A stretch of DNA of 57,396 bases. Origin: T1Sed10-7 sp047921175 (GTDB taxonomy: Bacteria; Actinomycetota; Nitriliruptoria; Nitriliruptorales; Nitriliruptoraceae). Numbering within the stretch: the stretch's first letter is position 1; each line of letters opens with the position of its first letter. The notes beneath the pieces are model-generated. The model was not told the DNA's origin. It saw only the letters and a program-made list of their open reading frames with translations, and did no database searches. Positions 40,923 through 49,253 of this stretch are shown one piece after another. The DNA lies in NCBI GenBank assembly GCA_047921175.1, contig JBLRWQ010000011.1, forward strand, positions 1-57,396, written 5' to 3'. The position numbers were made by a program, and so were the translations under genes.

Positions 40923-43607
40923 CTACTCCGAGGTGACGACGAACCCGGCGGTCGCCCCGCTGGTGGTCTCCACGGCGACCAGGTCCGCGACCTCGGCCGG
41001 GTCGTCGGACAGGGTCCAGGTGAAGCGGACCACGGTGTCCGGCGGCACGACGGTGCCGATGCGGCGGCCGTGGTCCATCCCGGGCATCGCCTCGGCGCCG
41101 GTGACGGCGTCCACCTGCCCGCTCGGCACCAGCAGGAACTCCGCGGCCCGGTCGGAGGTCAGCTCGAAGGTCAGCTTCTCCCCCGGCGCCGCGACGACCT
41201 CGGTGACCGACAGGCCCTCGTCCAGCGCGACCTCGACGGTGCGCCCGGGCAGCAGGGAGCGCTGGAACTCGACCCCGGCCAGCACGACCAGCCCGATCAG
41301 CAGCGCGAACGCGAGCCGCAGCCCCCAGGCCTCGGCCTGCTCGCGTGACGTCGGCGCCGGGGCGCGCAGGCCCCGGAACTGGCGCAGCCGGAGCGAGTTC
41401 GTGACCACGAACACCGAGGAGAAGCCCATCGCGAAGGCGGCCACCATCGGGTTGAGGAAGCCCGCGGCGGCCAGCGGGATCGCCGCGGTGTTGTAGCCGA
41501 AGGCCCACACCAGGTTGGCCCGGATCGTGCGCAGGGTCCTGCGGCTGAGCGCCACCGCGTCCGCGGCCGCCCTGAGGTCCCCGGAGACGAGCGTGACCTC
41601 GCCCGCCTCGATGGCCACGTCGGTGCCGGTGCCCATGGCGATGCCGAGATCGGCCCGGGCCAGCGCCGGTGCGTCGTTCACGCCGTCGCCGACCATGGCG
41701 ACGAGGTGGCCGTCCTCCTGGAGCTCGCGGACCACCCGCTCCTTGTCCTGCGGGAGGACCTCGGCGATGACCCGGTCGATGCCGACCTCACGGGCCACCG
41801 CCTCGGCGGTGGTGCGGTTGTCGCCGGTCAGCAGCACCGTGGTCAGCCCCAGCTCCTGCAGGGCCCGGACCGCATCCCGGGAGGTCGGCTTGACCCGGTC
41901 CGCGACCGCGAGCACCACCTCGGCGCGGCCGTCGCGGCCGGCCAGCACGGCGGTGCGGCCGCGGGCCTCCGCCTCGGCCTGCCGGTCGGTGAGCGCCGCA
42001 GAGACCTCCCAGCCGCGCTCGGCGAACAGCCCGGCCCGGCCGACCAGCACCTCGGTGCCGGCGACCTCGCCGGTCACGCCGAGGCCCGGCAGCGCACGGA
42101 AGCCCGAGACCTCGGGCAGGCGGGCACCGTCGAGCCGCTCGCTGAGCCCCGCGGCGATCGCGCGGGCGATGGGGTGCTCGCTGGCGTCCTCCACCGCGGC
42201 GACCGCGGCCAGCAGGGCCGCGTCGGTGGCCACCGCATCGCCCGCGACCACCTCGGTCAGCGTCATGCGACCCTCGGTGACCGTGCCGGTCTTGTCGAGC
42301 AGCACGGTGTCCACGCTGCGGGTGGACTCGAGCACCTCGGCGCCCTTGATCAGCACCCCGAGCGAGGCGCCCCGGCCGGTGCCGACCATGATGGCCGTCG
42401 GGGTGGCGAGCCCGAGCGCGCAGGGGCAGGCGATCACGAGCACCGCCACCGCCCGGGTGATGGCGTCGGAGACCGCGAGGCCCGACCAGACCCAGAAGCC
42501 GAAGGTCACCGCGGCGATCACCAGCACGATCGGCACGAACACCGCCGCGACCTTGTCGACCAGCGCCTCGATCGGCGCCTTGCCACCCTGGGCCTGGGCG
42601 ACCAGGTCCACGATCTGCGCCAGCAGGGTCTGCCGCCCGACCGCGGTCAGCTCGACCACGAGCCGGCCGGACTCGTTCACGGTGCCCCCGACCACCTCGT
42701 CACCCTCGCCGACCTCCACGGGCACCGGCTCGCCGGTCAGCATCGAGGTGTCCACTGCGGAGGCGCCGACCACGACGACACCGTCGCTCGGGATGCGCTC
42801 GCCGGGGCGGACCACGACCCGCATACCGACCTCGAGGTCCTCGACCGCCACCTCGGTGCCGTCCTCGAGGTGGGCGGTGCGGGCACCGAGCTCCAGCAGC
42901 CGCTTGATGGCCTGCGAGGAACGGCCCTTGGCACGGTGCTCGAAGACGCGGCCGAGGATGATGGCGGTGATGATGGCCGCGGCGGTCTCGAAGTAGACCT
43001 CGGGCAGCCCGGCGACGTTGAGGCGCATGCCCTCGTGGAACGTCCCGGCACCGAGGAACAGCAGCGCCACCACGGACCAGCCGTAGGCCACCGAGGTCCC
43101 GAGCGAGACGAGCGTGTCCATCGTGACCTGGCCGTGGCGCAGGTTCGTGGCGGCGTTGCGGTGGAACTCGCGTCCGCTGTAGAGGACCACCGGGGTGGTC
43201 AGCGCCCACACGACCCACTGCCAGCCGTCGAACATGAGCGCCGGCACCATGGAGAGCAGCACCGCCGGCACGGTGAACAGGGTCGCGATGGCGAGGTCCC
43301 GGCGCAGCCGCACGCGACGGCGCTCGTAGGCGGCGTCATCGTCGGGGACCTCCGGCACGCCGTAGCCGACCTTCTCGATCGCGGCCTTGAGCTGCTCGGG
43401 GTCGACCCGCGAGCGGTCGAAGGTCACCGCCGCCCGGTGGGTGGCGAAGTTGACGTTGGCGACCTCCACCCCGTCGAGCTTGCCGAGCGCCCGGGAGACC
43501 CGGTTGGAGCAGGCGGCACACGTCATGCCCTCCACGGGCAGCACCAGGCGCACCGTGTCGGCGGGGGCCTCGGGCACATCGAGGGAACGGTCGGTCTCGG
43601 TAGGCAC
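40923..43607 (-). CDS. copA: Copper-exporting P-type ATPase with C-terminal cupredoxin-like domain
   Basis: Membrane pump of 894 residues. An N-terminal metal-binding domain has GMTCAACSNR (Cys30, Cys33). Eight membrane helices of the P1B type follow, with the copper-site motif CPCALGLATP, phosphorylation motif DKTGTVTEG, SEHPIARAI and GDGVNDAPALARAD. The last 146 residues are unusual: after the normal end comes a ninth helix (AFALLIGLVVLAGVEF) and a beta-rich domain (TVEVALDEG to the end) with MPGMDHGRR. This looks like a cupredoxin fold placed outside the membrane. GTG 43607 has GAGG upstream. Confidence 0.9.
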   Translation of the reverse strand: MPTETDRSLDVPEAPADTVRLVLPVEGMTCAACSNRVSRALGKLDGVEVANVNFATHRAAVTFDRSRVDPEQLKAAIEKVGYGVPEVPDDDAAYERRRVRLRRDLAIATLFTVPAVLLSMVPALMFDGWQWVVWALTTPVVLYSGREFHRNAATNLRHGQVTMDTLVSLGTSVAYGWSVVALLFLGAGTFHEGMRLNVAGLPEVYFETAAAIITAIILGRVFEHRAKGRSSQAIKRLLELGARTAHLEDGTEVAVEDLEVGMRVVVRPGERIPSDGVVVVGASAVDTSMLTGEPVPVEVGEGDEVVGGTVNESGRLVVELTAVGRQTLLAQIVDLVAQAQGGKAPIEALVDKVAAVFVPIVLVIAAVTFGFWVWSGLAVSDAITRAVAVLVIACPCALGLATPTAIMVGTGRGASLGVLIKGAEVLESTRSVDTVLLDKTGTVTEGRMTLTEVVAGDAVATDAALLAAVAAVEDASEHPIARAIAAGLSERLDGARLPEVSGFRALPGLGVTGEVAGTEVLVGRAGLFAERGWEVSAALTDRQAEAEARGRTAVLAGRDGRAEVVLAVADRVKPTSRDAVRALQELGLTTVLLTGDNRTTAEAVAREVGIDRVIAEVLPQDKERVVRELQEDGHLVAMVGDGVNDAPALARADLGIAMGTGTDVAIEAGEVTLVSGDLRAAADAVALSRRTLRTIRANLVWAFGYNTAAIPLAAAGFLNPMVAAFAMGFSSVFVVTNSLRLRQFRGLRAPAPTSREQAEAWGLRLAFALLIGLVVLAGVEFQRSLLPGRTVEVALDEGLSVTEVVAAPGEKLTFELTSDRAAEFLLVPSGQVDAVTGAEAMPGMDHGRRIGTVVPPDTVVRFTWTLSDDPAEVADLVAVETTSGATAGFVVTSE

Positions 43608-43650
43608 GTGGGCCTCGGTGGTGAGCGGTGGGGGGTGCGGGTCCCGGCAC

Positions 43651-43675
43651 GCTACCGATACCCGCAGGGGGTAGC
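43651..43675. promoter_or_regulatory. CsoR-like G-tract palindrome upstream of copA
   Basis: TACCC (43659-43663), five bases, then GGGTA (43669-43673) form a palindrome of the kind bound by copper-sensing CsoR repressors. An outer GCTACC/GGTAGC pair (43651-43656 with 43670-43675) extends it. It is 50 bp before the copA start. No csoR gene is in the window. Confidence 0.5.
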
Positions 43676-43733
43676 ACGAGGTGGGCGCGGCACGGGCACC
43701 GAGGTGGCCGTCGGCGGATCGGGGGGAGCGGGC

Positions 43734-44228
43734 TCAGCCGGTCCGCCGGAGCACCGAACGCAGGTGCTGGGTGTCGTCGACGCCGGCGTAGGACATCCAC
43801 AGCTCGCTCACCAGCTCGTCGCCCGTGACGGTCAGCTGGCGGCGGACCGCGTCCACGCGCTTGGCCGTCGCGGCCACGCCGATGGCGCTGCTCTGCAGGG
43901 TCAGGCGCAGGTCCACGCCGGCCTCCGGTGCGGCCTCGAGGTGGCCCTCCTGCAGCTCGGTCAGCCCGAAGGTGTGCGCCAGCAGCAGCTCGATCCCGAC
44001 CTCGCCGGCGCGGCGCAGGAAGCCGGTCTCGGCGTGCATCGGCCGGCCCGACGCCGGGTCCGCGGTGTGCTGGGCGTAGACCAGCAGCGGCCCACGGGGC
44101 AGGAACGAGACCTCCTCGTGGTAGCGGAAGCGCGTGACGGTGGGGAAGTCGCCCTCGCCCTCGCCGGCGAAGACCCCGACCAGGGGGCGCAGGGCCTCCA
44201 GGTCGGCGTGCAGGTCGGCGGCGGTCAC
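43734..44228 (-). CDS. Nitrobindin-like FABP-family protein (DUF1794)
   Basis: A 164-residue lipocalin-like beta barrel. LRPLVGVFAGEGEGDFPT corresponds to the family GxWxGxGxGxYP signature, with Phe replacing Trp. The C-terminus ends DDTQHLRSVLRR; the His is at the site of the heme-iron ligand in nitrobindins (hhLxAxLxR). It may bind heme and handle nitric oxide or peroxynitrite. The start is GTG, 3 bp after the FKBP gene, so both are probably co-transcribed. Confidence 0.83.
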   Translation of the reverse strand: MTAADLHADLEALRPLVGVFAGEGEGDFPTVTRFRYHEEVSFLPRGPLLVYAQHTADPASGRPMHAETGFLRRAGEVGIELLLAHTFGLTELQEGHLEAAPEAGVDLRLTLQSSAIGVAATAKRVDAVRRQLTVTGDELVSELWMSYAGVDDTQHLRSVLRRTG

Positions 44229-44231
44229 CGG

Positions 44232-44741
44232 TCAGCCGATCGCGACCAGGTCGACCACGAACACCAGCGTCTCGCCCGGGCCGATGGCCGCCCCGGCCCC
44301 GCGGTCGCCGTAGGCGAGCTCCGGCGGGATCGTGATGATGCGCCGCCCGCCCACCTGCATGCCCTCCAGCCCCTGCTCCCAGCCGGGGATGACGCGCCCG
44401 GCACCGAGCACGAACTCGATCGGCTGACCGCGCTCCCAGGAGGCGTCGAACTCGCCGCCGTCCGACCAGCGCACCCCGACGTAGTCGACGGCGAGCCGGT
44501 CCCCGTCGGCCGCCGCGGGACCGTCACCGACCGCCACGTCCTCGACGACCAGCGCGGTCGGCGGGTCGGTGTCGGCCGGGATCAGGCCGCTGGTCTCCGG
44601 GCGTTCCCCGACGTCCTGGCTCACGGTCTCCTCCTCCGGCGCGGCAACAGCGTCGCCGCGGTCGCCCTCGTCGCTGCAACCGATCGCCACCAGCCCAGCC
44701 ACGAGCAGCGCCAGCGCCCGTGCGTGCGGCATCCGACCCAT
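44232..44741 (-). CDS. FKBP-type peptidyl-prolyl isomerase lipoprotein
   Basis: Exported proline isomerase, 169 residues. The signal helix ends VAIGC (lipid-anchored Cys22), followed by a Glu/Asp/Pro linker to about residue 65. The FKBP domain then runs to the end: DRLAVDYVGV, GGEFDASWERGQPIEFVLG, VIPGWEQGLEGMQVGGRR and IPPELAYGDRG. ATG 44741 has AGGAG six bases upstream. It probably helps fold secreted proteins at the membrane surface. Confidence 0.92.
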   Translation of the reverse strand: MGRMPHARALALLVAGLVAIGCSDEGDRGDAVAAPEEETVSQDVGERPETSGLIPADTDPPTALVVEDVAVGDGPAAADGDRLAVDYVGVRWSDGGEFDASWERGQPIEFVLGAGRVIPGWEQGLEGMQVGGRRIITIPPELAYGDRGAGAAIGPGETLVFVVDLVAIG

Positions 44742-44835
44742 AGGGTGCTCCTGATAGCTCGACAGCGGTGGTGACGGCACCCGGTGGGGTGCGGGTCCGG
44801 ACGGTAGCGCCGTCCGTCGCGGTAGCGTGCCCGAG

Positions 44836-45792
44836 ATGGCGCTCCCGATCCTCGGCATCGTGCTCGGCCTCGCGGTCCTGACCGTGGCGGCCGACCAGTT
44901 CGTGCTCGGGGCGACCCGCATCGCCGCGCAGCTGCGGGTGTCCACCGTGGTGATCGGGGCGGTGGTGATCGGCTTCGGGACGAGCGCGCCGGAGCTGGTC
45001 GTGTCGGTGCTGGCGGGGCTGCGCGGCTCGCTGGACCTGGCGGTGGGCAACATCGTGGGCTCGAACGTCGCCAACCTCAGCCTGGTGCTGGGCGTGGCCG
45101 CCCTGATCGGGCCGATCGGGGTGACCTGGCCGGTGCTCAAGCGCGAGGCGCCGATGGCGCTCGGCATGGTGGTGCTGTTCGCCCTGCTGCTGCAGGACGG
45201 CACGCTCGGGCTGCTGGACGCGGCACTCCTGGCCGTCGCGCTGGTGGCCGCGCTCACGACCACGCTGCTGTTCGCCTCACGGAACGACGGCGATGCGGAC
45301 CTGCAGGCCTCGGTCGAGGAGCTGCTCGACGAGGCCACGCGCCCCTCACTGCGTCGGGAGTCGCTCCGCACCCTGCTCGGACTGCTCGCGACGCTCGGCG
45401 CCGCGCAGGTGCTGGTGGTCTCGGCCACGGACGTGGCCCGTGCCCTGGGCCTGAGCGAGGCCTTCATCGGGTTGACGATCGTGGCGATCGGCACGTCGCT
45501 GCCGGAGCTGGCGACCGCGATCCAGGCGGCGCGCCACGGCGAGACGGACCTGCTCGTCGGCAACCTGCTGGGCAGCAACATCTTCAACGTGGGCGCCGTC
45601 GGCACCGCCGCGGCCCTGGCCGGCGCGGGCCAGGCGCTGGAGCCGTCGATCACCGGGCTCGGCGCCGCCCTGATGGTGGCGGTCGCGCTGCTCGCCACGG
45701 TGTTCATGCTGTCCGGGCGGAAGGTGCAACGCCTCGAGGGCCTCGTGCTGCTGCTCTTGTACGCCACCACCCTGCCGTTCCTAGCCGGCTGA
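44836..45792 (+). CDS. Calcium/sodium antiporter family membrane protein
   Basis: CaCA-superfamily exchanger, 318 residues, with about ten helices in two inverted halves. The alpha-1 repeat is GFGTSAPELVVSV plus GNIVGSNVANLSLVLG. The alpha-2 repeat is AIGTSLPELATAI plus GNLLGSNIFNVGAV, each with its ion-binding Glu. A polar loop of about 35 residues divides the halves. It exchanges Ca2+ (or K+) for Na+ or H+. ATG 44836 was chosen over GTG 44827; neither has a clear ribosome site. Confidence 0.9.
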   Translation: MALPILGIVLGLAVLTVAADQFVLGATRIAAQLRVSTVVIGAVVIGFGTSAPELVVSVLAGLRGSLDLAVGNIVGSNVANLSLVLGVAALIGPIGVTWPVLKREAPMALGMVVLFALLLQDGTLGLLDAALLAVALVAALTTTLLFASRNDGDADLQASVEELLDEATRPSLRRESLRTLLGLLATLGAAQVLVVSATDVARALGLSEAFIGLTIVAIGTSLPELATAIQAARHGETDLLVGNLLGSNIFNVGAVGTAAALAGAGQALEPSITGLGAALMVAVALLATVFMLSGRKVQRLEGLVLLLLYATTLPFLAG

Positions 45793-45821
45793 GGACGGGA
45801 ACGGGCCCGACGGGAGGCGCG

Positions 45822-47570
45822 GTGTCGGAGCTGCTGGTCCTGACGCACACCCCGCTCGCGGGGCTGTCGGCCTGGGCGCCGGTGCTCCATGCCGGGCTCG
45901 GCGGCCCGTGGCGGGCGATCGACGTCCCATCGGGTCAGCCGCTCCCACGGTCGCTGGAGCAGGTGGCCGGGCTGGTGCTGCTCGGCGGCACGATGTCCGC
46001 GGTCGAACCCGACCGCCACCCCTGGATGCGCGCGGAGCAGGCACTGCTCACCGCGGCGGTCGAGGCGGAGATCCCCGTCCTGGGGGTCTGCCTCGGGGCA
46101 CAGCTCCTCGGGCGCGCGCTGGGCGGGACGGTGCGCCGCCGGCCGACCCCTGAGGTCGCCGCCATCGCGCTCTCCCGCACCGCCGCCGGCCGGCGCGACG
46201 CGGTGGTCGGGGCGTGGCCCGACGGGCTGCCGGCGCTGTTCGTGCACGAGGACGAGGTGGCGACCCTGCCGAGCGGTGCGGTGCCGCTGCTCCGGGGCAG
46301 CGACGGGGTGTCGGCCTGGCGGCTGGGCAGCGCCGTGGCGGTGCAGTTCCACCCCGAGGTCGACGCCGCAACGCTGGCCGCCTGGATCGGTGACCCGACG
46401 CTCCGGCGCCTGCTCGCCCCGGCCGATCCGGCGGCGCTGCTGGCCCGCTGGCAGGCCGCCAGCCCGGCCGTGGTCGGGGCCGGTCGCGGGCTGCTGCGCC
46501 GCTTCCTGACCGGACCGGTGGCGTCCCGTCGGCAGGCGCGGGAGGGCGCGACCGTGCCCGGTCGCGCCGCGGGTGCCGCCGGCCCGGCCGCCGTCGCGGC
46601 ACCACCGGGCCCACCCGTGGTGGCGCACCAGCGCTGGACCGCGGCGGACCTCAGGGACCGCTGCCGGGCACAGGGGCGCACCGTCAGCGTGATCCTCCCC
46701 GCCCGCAACGAGGCCGCGACCGTGGGACGGGTCGTCGAGGTGGTCCGCACCGCGCTGCAGGAGCGCGTCGACCTGGTGGACGAGCTGGTGGTGGTGGACG
46801 CGGACTCCACCGACGCGACCGCCGACCTCGCCCGTGCCGCCGGCGCCACGGTGGTCACCCAGGGCGAGGTGCTCCCGGAGCTCGGCACGGCGCCGGGCAA
46901 GGGCGAGGCGATGTGGAAGGGGTTGGCCGCCACCACCGGCGACCTGGTCGTCTACCTCGACGCCGACGTCGCCGACCTCGAGCCACACTTCGTGGTCGGC
47001 CTGCTCGGTCCCCTGCTCGAGGACCCGGGCGTGCAGCTCACCAAGGCCGTGTACGACCGGCGCCTCGCCCTGGACGGCACCACCCGGGACTCGGGCGGGG
47101 GCCGGGTCACGGAGCTGCTCGCCCGCCCGGCGCTCACCCGCTGGTTCCCGGCGCTCGCCGGGCTCGCCCAGCCGCTGGCCGGCGAGGTAGCCGCGCGCCG
47201 GGAGCTGCTCGTCACGCTGCCGTTCGTGCGCGGCTACGGGGTCGAGGTCGCGATGCTCATCGACGTCGTGACCCGTGCGGGCGTCGGCGCGCTGGCCCAG
47301 GTCGACCTCGGCCGTCGCACCCACGACCACCAGGAGCTGCCGGCGCTCGGGCGCATGGCGGCGGAGCTGCTCGAGGTGATCGTGCAGCGTCGCGAGGCCC
47401 TGGACGCGGGCCGCGAGCCGGACGTCGCCCGCACCGAGGTAACGCTGTGGCAACCGGCGCGGGACGCGGACGGGCGGCTGCAGCTCGAGCGGCGGGTCGT
47501 CGGGCTGGACGAGCGACCTCCGCTGCGGACCGTGCCGGGGCATGGCCGCCGACACCCGTCAGCGCCCTGA
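45822..47570 (+). CDS. Glutamine amidotransferase-GpgS glycosyltransferase fusion
   Basis: One 582-residue protein joins two enzymes. Residues 1-200 are a class I glutamine amidotransferase with nucleophile Cys90 (GVCLGAQLLG), His177 and Glu179 (VQFHPEV). An Ala/Gly/Pro-rich linker spans about 230-270. Residues 275-575 match glucosyl-3-phosphoglycerate synthase: VILPARNEAATVG, VVDADSTDAT, GKGEAMWKGL, LDADVADL, and GYGVEVAMLIDVV then ALAQVDLGRRTHDHQ. GpgS makes glucosyl-3-phosphoglycerate, the precursor of glucosylglycerate and of methylglucose lipopolysaccharides. I do not know another example of this fusion. The start is 29 bp after the antiporter gene. Confidence 0.85.
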   Translation: MSELLVLTHTPLAGLSAWAPVLHAGLGGPWRAIDVPSGQPLPRSLEQVAGLVLLGGTMSAVEPDRHPWMRAEQALLTAAVEAEIPVLGVCLGAQLLGRALGGTVRRRPTPEVAAIALSRTAAGRRDAVVGAWPDGLPALFVHEDEVATLPSGAVPLLRGSDGVSAWRLGSAVAVQFHPEVDAATLAAWIGDPTLRRLLAPADPAALLARWQAASPAVVGAGRGLLRRFLTGPVASRRQAREGATVPGRAAGAAGPAAVAAPPGPPVVAHQRWTAADLRDRCRAQGRTVSVILPARNEAATVGRVVEVVRTALQERVDLVDELVVVDADSTDATADLARAAGATVVTQGEVLPELGTAPGKGEAMWKGLAATTGDLVVYLDADVADLEPHFVVGLLGPLLEDPGVQLTKAVYDRRLALDGTTRDSGGGRVTELLARPALTRWFPALAGLAQPLAGEVAARRELLVTLPFVRGYGVEVAMLIDVVTRAGVGALAQVDLGRRTHDHQELPALGRMAAELLEVIVQRREALDAGREPDVARTEVTLWQPARDADGRLQLERRVVGLDERPPLRTVPGHGRRHPSAP

Positions 47571-47615
47571 CGCTTCCCGACCGGGCCGAGGCCCGGGTGG
47601 GAGCCGGACGGCCCG

Positions 47616-47643
47616 TGTCGCTGTCCGCGTCCTGCGCTACGGT
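47616..47643 (+). promoter_or_regulatory. Candidate promoter of the receiver gene
   Basis: TACGGT (47638-47643) fits an actinobacterial -10. TGTCGC (47616-47621), 16 bases upstream, is a weak -35. It lies in the 178-bp gap after the fusion gene, about 105 bp before the receiver start. Confidence 0.35.
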
Positions 47644-47748
47644 GCGTGGTGCGCCCGTGGGGCGGCCCGGCGCACCGCTGCAAGGCATCCCGCCGGGTGG
47701 ATCGCACGAGCCGGAGCCGACCGGTCCCGCGCCTCGGTGGAGGCCGTC

Positions 47749-48192
47749 ATGATCACGCAGCACGCCAAGGTCCTCGTCGTCGACGACGAGCCGGACGTGC
47801 TGCTGCTGTGCCGGGTCAACCTGGAGTTCGAGGGCTACGAGGTGGTCGAGGCCGCCGACGGCCACCAGGCGCTGGAGCGCATCCGCGAGGACACCCCGGA
47901 CGTGGTGCTGCTCGACGTGATGATGCCGGACATGGACGGCTGGCAGGTGCTCGGCGCCATCAAGCAGGACCCGGCGCTCAAGGACATCCCCGTGGTCATG
48001 CTGACCGCCAAGGTCCAGGACCAGGACCAGCTGCGCGGCTGGTCCCAGGGCGCCGCGGACTACATCACCAAGCCCTTCTCGCCGCTGGCGCTGTCCCAGG
48101 TCCTGCAGGACGTGCTGGCCACGGACCCGGAGGAGGAGGAGCGCCGCCGCCGGATCGTGCTCGAGAAGCTGCGGCTCCTGCGCGAGGGCTGA
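47749..48192 (+). CDS. Single-domain response regulator (receiver only)
   Basis: A CheY-like receiver of 147 residues. The acidic pocket is Asp12/Asp13, phospho-acceptor Asp56 (LLDVMMPDMDG), with Thr86 and Lys108 (YITKPFSP) in the usual places. After the fold only a charged helix remains (EEEERRRRIVLEKLRLL), and there is no DNA-binding domain. It must act through a partner or feed a phosphorelay. No histidine kinase is nearby. ATG 47749 has GGTGGAGG upstream. Confidence 0.9.
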   Translation: MITQHAKVLVVDDEPDVLLLCRVNLEFEGYEVVEAADGHQALERIREDTPDVVLLDVMMPDMDGWQVLGAIKQDPALKDIPVVMLTAKVQDQDQLRGWSQGAADYITKPFSPLALSQVLQDVLATDPEEEERRRRIVLEKLRLLREG

Positions 48193-48205
48193 CCACGGCC
48201 GTCGT

Positions 48206-48871
48206 TCAGCCGCGGTCGGCACCGATGACGACGTGCACCATGACCGACTCGGCCAGGTTCCCCGGCTGCTGGCGCACCTCGGCCGCACCGATGTCGCGGG
48301 CGACCTGCTCCGCGGCAGCCTGGCTGCCGGCGGTCCACAGCACGGTGGTCACGTCGTAGGCGATCGCCGGGTTGCGGGCGATGATGCGGTAGCCGGCCGC
48401 GGTGAGCTCGTCGGCCACCGCCGCAGCCGCGGCCCCACCGTCCGCCTGGTAGCCGTCGAGCACCTGGACGCTGACCGTCGACGGGTCGATGCGGTCCGCT
48501 GACGGCTCCTCTGGTTCGTCCGGGTCCTCCGGCTCAGCCGGCTCCTCCGGGTCGGGGTCCGGTTCCTCGCTGCCCTCGTCCGGGTCCTCGGCGCCGTCCG
48601 GCTCCGGCTCGGGCTCGGGATCAGGCTCCGCCGGCGGGTCCGGCTCGGGCGCGGCCTCCTCGCCCGACGGCTCCTCCTCGGTGGTGTCGTCCTCGGCGCT
48701 CACCTCGTCGTCGGGTCCGTCGGCCACGACCAGCCCGTCGTCGCCACCGCGCCCGATGGTCCAGAACAGGGCCGCGGACACGCCGACGACCAGTGCCGCG
48801 ACGCCGAGCGCGCGCACCACGAGCACGGCCAGGCTCGGTTGCGCCGGAACCTCAGCCTCGCTGACGGACAC
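48206..48871 (-). CDS. LytR C-terminal-domain membrane protein
   Basis: A 221-residue membrane-anchored protein. One helix (VRALGVAALVVGVSAALFW) lies near the start, then about 80 residues rich in Glu, Asp and Pro, then a LytR_C domain (VSVQVLDGYQADGGAAAAAV, YRIIARNPAIAYDVTTVLW). LytR_C domains accompany enzymes that attach wall polymers. The DUF3263 gene directly upstream, 3 bp away, is its common actinobacterial neighbour. Confidence 0.82.
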   Translation of the reverse strand: MSVSEAEVPAQPSLAVLVVRALGVAALVVGVSAALFWTIGRGGDDGLVVADGPDDEVSAEDDTTEEEPSGEEAAPEPDPPAEPDPEPEPEPDGAEDPDEGSEEPDPDPEEPAEPEDPDEPEEPSADRIDPSTVSVQVLDGYQADGGAAAAAVADELTAAGYRIIARNPAIAYDVTTVLWTAGSQAAAEQVARDIGAAEVRQQPGNLAESVMVHVVIGADRG

Positions 48872-48874
48872 GGC

Positions 48875-49147
48875 TCACCTCGCCCCCGCGCCCAGTCGCC
48901 GCTCGGCCCGCTGCCGCTGGCGCTGCGAACGCAGCCGACGCAGGCGCTTGACCAGCATCGGGTCGTGGGCGAGCGCCACCTCGTCGTCGATGATGCGGTT
49001 CAGCAGCTGGTAGTAGCGCGTCGGCGACAGGTCGAAGTGCTCCTTGATGGCCTCCTCCTTGTTGCCGGCGTGCTTCCACCACTCGCGCTCGAAGGTGAGG
49101 ATCTCCGCGTCGCGGTCCGAGATGGTCGGTGCGGTGGTCGTCGACAT
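48875..49147 (-). CDS. DUF3263 small helix-turn-helix-like protein
   Basis: A 90-residue protein matching DUF3263: ILTFEREWWKHAGNKEEAI, DLSPTRYYQLLNRIID and a basic C-terminus of repeated Arg/Gln (RRLRSQRQRQRAERR). The family is thought to contain a sigma-like helix-turn-helix, hence possible DNA binding. ATG 49147 has GGAGG six bases upstream. Minus-strand TTGCAC (complement of 49196-49201) and GAACAT (complement of 49173-49178), 17 bases apart, could be its promoter. Confidence 0.85.
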   Translation of the reverse strand: MSTTTAPTISDRDAEILTFEREWWKHAGNKEEAIKEHFDLSPTRYYQLLNRIIDDEVALAHDPMLVKRLRRLRSQRQRQRAERRLGAGAR

Positions 49148-49253
49148 GAGGGGCCTCCGGTGTCCGGGGGCGATGTTCGCAGACGAACCACACCCGTGCA
49201 ACTACACGAACGTCCCGACGGCTCCGCCCGGCGGTGGCCGCACACTCCGTCGG

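Noticed and set aside
49175..49188. LexA/SOS box upstream of the DUF3263 gene
   Set aside because: The palindrome is GTTCG-N4-CGAAC, the reverse of the actinobacterial SOS box GAAC-N4-GTTC.
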